DNA of 14,073 nucleotides from an uncultured Planctomycetaceae bacterium (GTDB taxonomy: Bacteria > Planctomycetota > Planctomycetia > Planctomycetales > Planctomycetaceae): assembly GCA_903823545.1 (NCBI GenBank), contig CAIJTL010001346.1, forward strand, positions 1-14,073, given 5' to 3'. The number at the start of each line of letters is the position of its first letter. Positions within the stretch are counted from its first letter, which is position 1. Under the pieces are notes generated by a model. It was given only the letters and a program-made list of their open reading frames with translations. It did no database searches and was not told the DNA's origin. Shown in pieces: positions 7,931-14,073 of the stretch. A program made the position numbers and the translations under genes.

Positions 7931-8569
7931 TTGGCAAAGATCCGCGAAGAATCGTGCATTGACAGCTCAATCGGCAGTGAATTGACATCGCAGGAAATCG
8001 GGTTGCTGAAGTCACTGAACCGCCCAGAAAAGATTCAGACATTTCTGGATGAACAAGTCGCCTACAACAAAGAGGTCACTTGCCGTTCTCCACGCCGAGT
8101 CTTGCGGGATCGAGTGGCTCATTGTGCCGAAGGAGCTTTCCTGGCCGCAGCAGCGTTGCGTGTGAACGGGAACGCGCCGCTCATCATTGACCTGATCACC
8201 GTTCGTGATGACGACCATTTGCTGACCGTGTTTCAAGAAGAAGGTCGCTGGGGTGCGATCGGAAAATCAAACTACGCCGGGTTGCGTTATCGAGAACCGG
8301 TTTATCGCACATTGCGTGAACTCGTCATGTCCTACTACGAGCACTATTTCAATCTCGACGGTGAGAAGACGTTGCGCGGCTACTCACGACCGGTCAACCT
8401 CACCCGGTTCGATTCCATTCAATGGATGACGACAGAAGAAGAACTATGGGAAATCTGCGAGTACCTCTGCACGATCTCGCACGCTCGCCTCTTGACCCCA
8501 CGCCGGGAACGGCAACGGCAGTTCGTTGATCGGCGATTATTTGACTCAGGGTTACTCGGCTCGATTTGA
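7931..8569 (+). CDS. Transglutaminase-fold protein of unknown function
   Basis: 212 residues from the TTG at 7931; no signal peptide, so likely cytoplasmic. The N-terminal part (LTSQEIGLLKSLNRPEKIQTFLDE) is followed by RSPRRVLRDRVAHCAEGAFLAAAAL with a candidate catalytic Cys65. DLITVRDDDHLLTVF carries a candidate catalytic His96, and RWGAIGKSNYAGLRYREPVYRTLRELVMSYYEHYF follows. This Cys...His...Asp/Asn order, with HC-x-EGA and DDDH signatures, is what I know from a group of uncharacterised bacterial transglutaminase-like proteins that share the GAIxKSN and LRYREPVYR blocks. The reaction is unknown; it could be a protease, peptidase or acyltransferase. There are 153 bases to the preceding stop and 277 to the next start, so it may be its own unit. 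The start is not certain; it could be as early as 7874. Confidence 0.78.
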   Translation: MAKIREESCIDSSIGSELTSQEIGLLKSLNRPEKIQTFLDEQVAYNKEVTCRSPRRVLRDRVAHCAEGAFLAAAALRVNGNAPLIIDLITVRDDDHLLTVFQEEGRWGAIGKSNYAGLRYREPVYRTLRELVMSYYEHYFNLDGEKTLRGYSRPVNLTRFDSIQWMTTEEELWEICEYLCTISHARLLTPRRERQRQFVDRRLFDSGLLGSI

Positions 8570-8846
8570 ATGAGCGTCGAGGTGGCGGTTTCAAAATTGA
8601 TTAGCTCTGACATTCTCGACTTTTCAGTCGCGTTAATAAATCAGTCTAGCGACGATGGCAGCGATGCCGAGGCACCATCGAGCAACGCTTACGCTGCCCC
8701 TCGGGTTCATCGATAACGTCCGCATCCTCACCTTTCGATCCCGACAGAGCCGTAAAGGCCGTCTTGTCTCGTTTTGGGCACCGGACTAGAGTGCTAAGCG
8801 TCGTGCTTGACTGGCGTTACCGAATCTCCTCTTGGGTCAGGCCATC

Positions 8847-9425
8847 GTGGCTCTCACTGAAATCGACCGTAATCTTTTAAGACGCTGTCTCTCTGAAGAA
8901 CCGGGAGCCTGGAAAGACTTCGTGGACCGGTTCATCGGGCTGTTCGTGCATGTCATCAACCACACCGCTCATTCGCGCAGCGTACCGCTTTCGCCTGATG
9001 ACATTGATGATTTCTGCGCAGACATTTTCGTGACGCTGCTGTCCAACAACTATGCGGCGCTGCGACAGTTTCGAGGAAAGAGTTCCTTAGCAACATATTT
9101 GACGGTGATCGCGCGGCGAATTGTCGTGAAGGAGATCACGCAGCGAAGGATGTCGGAGGCGCTCGGCCACGTGCAGGTTCATGGAGCCTCGATCGAAGCG
9201 GCTAACGCAGGCCAAAGCGAATCGCAACGCACGGAAGATCGAGAAGAAGTCGCGCGAATTCTAAAGGAGCTTCCTGCTCGTGAAGCGGATGTCGTCCGAC
9301 AGTTTCACTTGGAAGGAAAGTCGTATCGAGAAATCAGCGCAGCGTTGGGCATCCCAGAAAACTCGATCGGCCCGACATTGAATCGAGCACGCGAGCGGAT
9401 GAAGCAACGGAACGTGACGTCGTAG
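8847..9425 (+). CDS. ECF-type RNA polymerase sigma factor
   Basis: 192 residues from GTG 8847. Sigma region 2 spans about 20-100. It includes the FVDRFIGLFVHVINH helix, the DDIDDFCADIFVTLL segment, the core-binding-like FRGKSSLATYLTVIARRIVVKEI, and basic residues at its end. After a variable linker of about 100-135, region 4 spans about 138-187: LPAREADVVRQFHLEGKSYREISAALGIPENSIGPTLNRARERM, a clear helix-turn-helix for -35 recognition. Region 3 is absent, as in ECF factors. It should direct polymerase to a limited set of promoters. No anti-sigma gene lies next to it; the next gene downstream is a GTPase 71 bases away. TTG 8832 is an alternative start; GTG 8847 is preferred because VALTEIDRNLLRR begins the conserved part. 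The Shine-Dalgarno is weak for both. Confidence 0.88.
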   Translation: MALTEIDRNLLRRCLSEEPGAWKDFVDRFIGLFVHVINHTAHSRSVPLSPDDIDDFCADIFVTLLSNNYAALRQFRGKSSLATYLTVIARRIVVKEITQRRMSEALGHVQVHGASIEAANAGQSESQRTEDREEVARILKELPAREADVVRQFHLEGKSYREISAALGIPENSIGPTLNRARERMKQRNVTS

Positions 9426-9496
9426 CGGAAATGCATCACAATCCTCTGCGTTAAGACACTGGCTCTCCGATTCGCTTCTGTGACCGAGTTCACTCA

Positions 9497-11479
9497 ATGA
9501 CATCGCCCTATTCCGCGTGTGCAGAACTTGTTCGCCAATTGCATCTCGCAATTCGGCAACTGGAATCGCAGGCTGCGGCGATGCAAACTTTGCCGCTCGC
9601 AGGACGCGAATGGTTTGAGCTGCTGACCCGAAAGCTCGTTCCGCAATTGACGGACGATGCGTTTCTAGTCGTTGGGGTTGTCGGTGGAACGAACATCGGC
9701 AAGAGCGTCATCTTCAATCATCTCGCCGGATGTCGCGCAAGCGCGACGAGCCCATTTGCGTCCGGCACAAAGCATCCGGTCTGTCTTGTGCCACCCGGCT
9801 TCGAGCAACATCACGATCTCGCGTCGATCTTTCGCGGATTTGATTTGCACCCGTGGTCAGAAGCGAATGCCGCTCTCGAAGATCACTTGGAACATCGACT
9901 CTTCTGGCGCACAAGCGATGCGACTCCGTCCAACTTGTTGATCCTCGATACGCCCGACATCGACGGCGACGTGCGAGTCAACTGGGAAAGGGCCGATAAC
10001 ATTCGGCGTTGTGCCGATGTGCTTGTCGCCGTACTTACCCAGCAAAAATACAACGATGCTGCCGTCAAACAGTTCTTTCGCAAGGCCGCCGAAGAAGACA
10101 AAGTCGTCCTCGTCGTCTTCAACCAAGTGCTGCTCCCGGATGACGAAGAGTATTGGCCGATCTGGCTCAGAACCTTTTGCCAAGAAACCGGAGTTTCTCC
10201 GGAGTTTGTTTACGTCGCTCCGGCCGATCGCCGCGCTGCTGAAGAGAATCGTCTGCCGTTTTACCTACGCGACTGGCCGGTGCCGTCAGGCATCACTAAC
10301 CCGAAGCGTGAGCGAGGGCAGACGCTTCAGAACGCGCCGAATTCTGAGACCGCTTGTCATGTATCTTCTGAAGTGACTCATGGGGTTCTTGAAGCGTCCG
10401 CCCTCGCTGGCGCTTCGGGTTACATAGAAGTGCAACACAATTTGAAGACCGACTTGTCAGCGTTGCACTTCAGTTCGATCAAGTTGCGAACGTTACGCGG
10501 TTCACTCCGGACGGTGCTCAGTGAGCAAGCGGGATTGCCGGCCTATTTGAGAGAAGTGCGGTCGCGAAGCGATGAGTTTCGTACCGCATCGGCGTTGTTA
10601 TCGACGCACGAATTGGCTGAAAGTCGCGAATGGCCACCGGTCCCGAATCCCGTCGTTGTGCAAGAAGTTCGCAATTGGTGGCAGTCACAACGTGAAGGTT
10701 GGACGAAAACAGTCCACAATTTTTACAACGCCGTCGGTCGCGGAATGCTCAAGCCGTTTGCTTCGTTGAGAGATCGTCTTCAAGGCGAACGAATTCCGCC
10801 GTTGGAGCAATACCGTCAGCGCGAATGGCAAACGATTCTTGATACCGTTGAGAAAGTCTATGAGCGGCTGCAATGGTTTTCTGAGTTGGGAAACCCGCTT
10901 TTGCAACCTCGCATCGATCGGCTGCTGAATGGCAAGTCGCGAGTCGACATGCTCGACCTGCTGAAGACGCGGCACGATTTGACGGACCTGGAATTTGAAG
11001 TCCGAAATCTCGTCTCTGCCGAGATGGAAGCGTTTCGACAAGAAAGTCCACAATCGTTTCAGTTGATGAAGTGGATCGATCACGGAGCGGCGGCTGTCCG
11101 CCCCGTGACCAGCGTCTGCTTGTTCGTCACCGGCTTTGGTCCGGCGGGACATGCGGTGCAGAGTGTCGCGGCGAATGCTGCCGTTCAATTCGCAGTCGAT
11201 ATCGCGAGCGGCACAGTCACTGCCGTCGCTGGCGAAAAAGCTCTGAGCGAAACAGCCGCGACGGGAGCCGGTCTGTTTGAGGCTTGGTTTCGACGCCTTC
11301 ATGCGAGGTTTGCCGCGAAACGAGCCGCATGGTTGGGACGGATGTTGAAAGATCACTTATTCGGCACGCTCCCCGATGAGCTTCAAGCAGCGATCGACAT
11401 TCCGCAGTCAGATGCTTTTCGGACGGTGCAGGTGACGATTGAGCAATTGAAGCGAGAAGTGGATGCGGCGGACGGTTGA
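9497..11479 (+). CDS. Dynamin-like / Era-like GTPase with in-frame repeat insertion
   Basis: 660 residues. The G domain spans about 55-265: G1 P-loop GGTNIGKS at 63-70, a Thr-containing switch I region around 83-92, and G3 DTPDIDG at 151-157. The position of G4 holds FNQVLLPDD (Asn209) rather than a canonical NKxD. The rest is largely helical (about 320-530 and 590-655). A hydrophobic Gly/Ala/Val-rich stretch at about 533-580 could contact or insert into membrane, as in bacterial dynamin-like proteins. Residues 267-309 (from TNPKRERG to GASGY) are encoded by a palindromic repeat and are probably not part of the ancestral fold; they lie in a loop after the G domain. The GTPase starts 71 bases after the sigma factor stop and may be co-transcribed with it. 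ATG 9497 is used; its ribosome site is weak. Biological role is unknown. Confidence 0.85.
   Translation: MTSPYSACAELVRQLHLAIRQLESQAAAMQTLPLAGREWFELLTRKLVPQLTDDAFLVVGVVGGTNIGKSVIFNHLAGCRASATSPFASGTKHPVCLVPPGFEQHHDLASIFRGFDLHPWSEANAALEDHLEHRLFWRTSDATPSNLLILDTPDIDGDVRVNWERADNIRRCADVLVAVLTQQKYNDAAVKQFFRKAAEEDKVVLVVFNQVLLPDDEEYWPIWLRTFCQETGVSPEFVYVAPADRRAAEENRLPFYLRDWPVPSGITNPKRERGQTLQNAPNSETACHVSSEVTHGVLEASALAGASGYIEVQHNLKTDLSALHFSSIKLRTLRGSLRTVLSEQAGLPAYLREVRSRSDEFRTASALLSTHELAESREWPPVPNPVVVQEVRNWWQSQREGWTKTVHNFYNAVGRGMLKPFASLRDRLQGERIPPLEQYRQREWQTILDTVEKVYERLQWFSELGNPLLQPRIDRLLNGKSRVDMLDLLKTRHDLTDLEFEVRNLVSAEMEAFRQESPQSFQLMKWIDHGAAAVRPVTSVCLFVTGFGPAGHAVQSVAANAAVQFAVDIASGTVTAVAGEKALSETAATGAGLFEAWFRRLHARFAAKRAAWLGRMLKDHLFGTLPDELQAAIDIPQSDAFRTVQVTIEQLKREVDAADG
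10297..10422 (+). mobile_element. 126-bp MITE-like palindromic element inside the GTPase gene
   Basis: Arms 10297-10328 and 10391-10422 are inverted over 32 positions with 29 matches, around a 62-base interior. Inner bases extend the pairing (GAAC near 10330 with GTTC near 10385). The ends are TAACCC...GGGTTA. The element is 126 bases, exactly 42 codons, and its reading is open in the gene frame, giving TNPKRERGQ and LAGASGY at its ends. The left end shares 17 bases with the element at 11490. It encodes no protein of its own, so it would depend on an enzyme encoded elsewhere. Whether it duplicates a TA target or has no duplication cannot be decided here. Confidence 0.82.
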
Positions 11480-11489
11480 GATGCTTGAG

Positions 11490-11675
11490 TAACCCGAAGC
11501 GTGAGCTTTGAAGTTGCGCTATTTCCAAGTGACAAATATGTGAAAAACCGGGTGTTTTTGAGTTTTTGGTACCCCAGGCAACAGAATTTTGTGCAAGCTA
11601 TTTCAGAAAAACTGCGTTTTAAGGCTGAAAAACGCCAAATAAATAGCGCAACTTCAAAGCTCGCGCTTCGGGTTA
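11490..11675 (+). mobile_element. 186-bp MITE-like palindromic element with 35-bp terminal inverted repeats
   Basis: Arms 11490-11524 and 11641-11675 match over 34 of 35 positions; the one difference would be a G-U pair in RNA. The ends are TAACCC and GGGTTA, flanked by G on both sides. The interior (116 bases) is A/T-richer and contains a 7-bp hairpin (GCGTTTT/AAAACGC). It lies between the GTPase stop (11479) and the cytochrome gene start (11745). When transcribed, it would form a very stable stem just after the GTPase gene and could end or protect that transcript. No transposase is encoded. Confidence 0.85.
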
Positions 11676-11732
11676 GTTTTGAAATCGCCTCTATGGAGTC
11701 ACACAGTCTCTGGTGTCAGATGGCACTCGGTT

Positions 11733-11738
11733 GGGGAG
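11733..11738 (+). promoter_or_regulatory. Ribosome binding site for the PSCyt1/PSCyt2 protein
   Basis: GGGGAG lies 6 bases before ATG 11745. It favours that start over the two in-frame ATGs at 11751 and 11760. Confidence 0.6.
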
Positions 11739-11744
11739 TTAGCG

Positions 11745-14073
11745 ATGAGGATGACATTGATGCGAAAGATCGTCGTTTGGAGTGTTCTGGCGAGTGTCGT
11801 CCTGTGTGTGTGTGACCGAGCGGTTGCCGATGATCCTGGGGTGGATTTCTTTGAGAAGAAAATTCGTCCGGCGTTGATTGAGCATTGTCAGGAATGTCAT
11901 GCGGTCAATGCGAAGAAGCTTGGTGGCGGGTTGTTGCTTGATCATCGAGAAGGAGTTCGGAAAGGTGGCGATTCCGGTACGGCGGTTGTGCCGGGCAAGC
12001 CAGACGAGAGCTTGTTGATCAAGGCGATTCGCTACAACGATGAGTCGGTCAAGATGCCGCCGAAAGGGAAGTTGCCAGCTTCGGTTATTGCTGACTTTGA
12101 AGCTTGGGTGAATCAAGGGGCTCTCGATCCACGTGAGAAGCCGACGCAGTCAAAGATAGCGAAGTCTTGGGAAGAGACTTTTCGAGAACGAGCGAATTGG
12201 TGGAGCTTGCAACCGGTTCAAAAGCCCGCGATTCCACAGCCGAAGAATGCAGATTGGTCGGCTCATCCAGTCGATCGCTTTTTGCTCGCGAAACTGGAAG
12301 AGCAAGGACTGTCGCCCGCTGTGCCGGCTGATTCGCGAACGCTCGCTCGGCGGTTGAGCCTAGTGCTGACGGGACTGCCACCCTCGGTAGTGCAAGCTGA
12401 CAATGGGACCTACGAGAACCTCGTCGATTCGCTGCTTGATTCGCCGCACTTTGGGGAGCAGTGGGCGCGGCATTGGATGGATGTCGTTCGATTTTCAGAG
12501 ACTCACGGCAACGAGTGGAACTACGAAGTCCATCACGCTTGGCGGTATCGCGATTATTTGATTCGCGCGTTCAACGCCGATGTGCCATACGACCAGTTCG
12601 TCCGCGAGCACATTGCGGGAGACTTGCTGCCGCAGCCTCGTAGAAACGCGAAAGAGTCGTTTAACGAATCGGTGATCGGGACTGGCTTTTATCGCTTTGG
12701 TGAAGTGAATCACGACGATTGCATCAGCTTGCGTTCGATCGGTTACGACTTGATCGACAACCAAATCGACACGCTGTCGAAAGCGTTTCAAGCGACGACT
12801 GTCGCCTGTGCTCGGTGCCACAATCACAAGCTCGATGCGGTTTCGATGGAGGACTATAACGGGCTGCTCGCCGTCCTGCGAAGTTCACGACAAGTCAGCC
12901 ATTGCATTGATGCTCCGGAGATTAATGAGGCGATCAAGCAGCGACTGGTTGAATTGAAAACTCAGTTGCGTCGCGCCATCAGCACAGCGTGGTTGGCTGA
13001 CGTTTCGCAAATGCCACGCTTCATTGCAGCGGCGCAGGCCAAGCGAGCGAACCGTCCCGATGCCGATGAATTGGCGAAGGGGCTAAATCCGCAACGATTG
13101 GAAAAGTGGATTGCGGCTCTCGCAGCAGAAAAGCAGCCGTTGGAAGATCCGTTGCAGTTATTGCGAGTTGCATTGGCAGTTGAGCCAACTGTGATCAGTG
13201 CCGAATGGAAGAAGCAGGCGGATCAAGTGGCAAAAGAGGATCGTGATCGATCTGAATTCAATCAGAATCAGTTCATCACGTTCGCCGATTTTCGAAACCA
13301 GGACGCAGTCGACTGGCAGGTTGGCGGGCAAGCGTTTGAGTCAACGGCGCCAGCCAAGAGCGGGGATTTCGCGTTAAGTCCAGACGGTGATTCGGTGGTC
13401 CGGGCGATCTTGCCAGCGGGGCGTTTCACTCACTCGCTTTCAGATAAGCTCAACGGAACGTTGCGTTCGCCAGTGTTGCCGCTCGGAAAGCAGAAGATCA
13501 GCTTTCAAGTACTCGGACAACGGAGCAGCGCGCTTAGGTTGGTATCAAACAATTGTCAGCTCAACTACCAAAACTATCGAGCGCTGACGTCGAGCGAGTT
13601 GCAATGGATCACATTTTCGCCGCCACCAGATCGCGACAGTCTACGGACATACGCCGAGCTGATGACGATGTTCGACAACCCGAAGTTTCCCGATCAACTC
13701 AGTGCGCTAGGCGGTGACGGAGCGAACTACAAACTGCCGTGGGACAAAGCGGCGGAGAATCCTCGTTCTTACTTCGGTGTGACTCGCGTCGTGATGCACG
13801 ATGTTGGCCAACCACCGAAACCAGAAGTGACTCATCTACAACGGCTGTTTGTCAGTGACGAGCCAAAATCGTTGGCTGACATTGCCGCTCGATACGCAAC
13901 GGTTCTCGACGCAGTGGTCAGAAAATGGGCGGACGAAGAATCGACGGACGATGACGTCCGATGGCTTGATGTTGTTTTGAAGCGAGAATTACTCAGTAAT
14001 TCGTCGTCGCAATCGCCTGAGATCGAAACGTTGGTGAAAGAGTACCGCCGTTTGGAAGCCGAGCTTTCGTTGC
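11745..14073 (+). CDS. Planctomycete cytochrome c protein (PSCyt1-PSCyt2, PSD1-type), 5' part only
   Basis: The frame is open from ATG 11745 to the window edge (776 codons), so the gene is cut, not broken. A signal peptide (KIVVWSVLASVVLCVC) precedes a PSCyt1 domain at about 34-130. That domain has the haem motif CQECH at 48-52, then GGLLLDHREGVRKGGDSG, a VVPGKPDESLLIKAI block and the candidate axial Met in VKMPPKGKL. A PSCyt2/DUF1549 domain covers about 145-385: WWSLQPVQKP, HPVDRFLLAKLEEQGL, LTGLPPS, WARHWMDVVRFSET, and a second CxxCH-like motif CARCHNHK at 355-362. The part from about 500 to the end, with WQVGGQAF, LRSPVLPLG and YQNYRALTSSEL, looks like an inserted carbohydrate-binding or lectin-like segment. 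The usual DUF1553/PSD1 domain and a partner DUF1501 gene would lie beyond the edge. Proteins of this kind are exported; the substrate is not known. Confidence 0.92.
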   Translation, partial: MRMTLMRKIVVWSVLASVVLCVCDRAVADDPGVDFFEKKIRPALIEHCQECHAVNAKKLGGGLLLDHREGVRKGGDSGTAVVPGKPDESLLIKAIRYNDESVKMPPKGKLPASVIADFEAWVNQGALDPREKPTQSKIAKSWEETFRERANWWSLQPVQKPAIPQPKNADWSAHPVDRFLLAKLEEQGLSPAVPADSRTLARRLSLVLTGLPPSVVQADNGTYENLVDSLLDSPHFGEQWARHWMDVVRFSETHGNEWNYEVHHAWRYRDYLIRAFNADVPYDQFVREHIAGDLLPQPRRNAKESFNESVIGTGFYRFGEVNHDDCISLRSIGYDLIDNQIDTLSKAFQATTVACARCHNHKLDAVSMEDYNGLLAVLRSSRQVSHCIDAPEINEAIKQRLVELKTQLRRAISTAWLADVSQMPRFIAAAQAKRANRPDADELAKGLNPQRLEKWIAALAAEKQPLEDPLQLLRVALAVEPTVISAEWKKQADQVAKEDRDRSEFNQNQFITFADFRNQDAVDWQVGGQAFESTAPAKSGDFALSPDGDSVVRAILPAGRFTHSLSDKLNGTLRSPVLPLGKQKISFQVLGQRSSALRLVSNNCQLNYQNYRALTSSELQWITFSPPPDRDSLRTYAELMTMFDNPKFPDQLSALGGDGANYKLPWDKAAENPRSYFGVTRVVMHDVGQPPKPEVTHLQRLFVSDEPKSLADIAARYATVLDAVVRKWADEESTDDDVRWLDVVLKRELLSNSSSQSPEIETLVKEYRRLEAELSL

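Noticed and set aside
8653..8680. 6-bp stem (CGATGG/CCATCG) downstream of the transglutaminase-like gene, considered as a terminator
   Set aside because: Short stem, 16-base loop and no T-run.
8690..8715. GCTTACGCTGCCCCTCGGGTTC, considered as a remnant right end of the TAACCC repeat family
   Set aside because: It lacks the CGCTTCGGGTTA tip and has no inverted partner nearby.
10685..11356. 223-codon - strand frame opposite the GTPase
   Set aside because: Antisense to the helical part of the GTPase; composition of a shadow frame.
11803..11814. TG dinucleotide repeat (six units) in the signal-peptide coding region of the cytochrome gene, considered as a phase-variation switch
   Set aside because: Too short to be notably unstable, and no alternative product is evident in the other frames.
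11501..11815. 104-codon + strand frame spanning the second palindromic element
   Set aside because: It reads through the repeat and then overlaps the cytochrome gene in another frame; no domain.

Overview
The window reads as a chromosomal segment of a planctomycete (Planctomycetota). Reasons: two giant exported c-type cytochrome proteins of kinds that are expanded in this phylum (a ThuA / PVC-type beta-propeller / CxxCH fusion and a PSCyt1-PSCyt2 protein), small exported proteins, and GC-rich palindromic repeats of planctomycete type. No rRNA, tRNA or CRISPR array was seen. All genes I accept lie on the + strand.

Layout. 1-682: a cluster of short GC-rich hairpins in alternating orientation, followed at once by an intact IS200-like Y1 transposase of the REP-associated kind; together they look like a RAYT plus BIME-like module. 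906-1820: a complete Mrr-type restriction endonuclease. 1874-6295: a ThuA / beta-propeller / HEAT / cytochrome c protein of about 1,470 residues. 6296-6785: about 490 bases without a convincing gene, holding one long imperfect hairpin. 6786-7777: two small exported proteins in tandem, one DUF4177-like and one redoxin. 7931-8569: a transglutaminase-fold protein of unknown role with a TTG start. 8847-11479: an ECF-type sigma factor followed by a dynamin-like/Era-like GTPase. 11745-14073: the 5' part of a PSCyt1/PSCyt2 cytochrome protein that runs off the right edge.

The most unusual structure is a pair of palindromic, MITE-like elements about 1.1 kb apart (10297-10422 and 11490-11675). They share the terminal core TAACCCGAAGCGTGAGC but have unrelated interiors. 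The first lies in frame inside the GTPase gene and adds 42 codons. The second starts 10 bases after the GTPase stop codon and separates it from the cytochrome gene. Both begin TAACCC and end GGGTTA. In both, the two ends differ at the same position, so left and right ends can be told apart.

How the genes may work together: the two cytochrome proteins probably act outside the cytoplasm in oxidation or degradation of sugars or polymers. The DUF4177-like protein and the redoxin could be co-transcribed envelope proteins. The sigma factor and GTPase are adjacent and collinear, which suggests but does not prove co-regulation. The transposase and Mrr genes form an accessory block that could have been inserted upstream of the ThuA-cytochrome gene.
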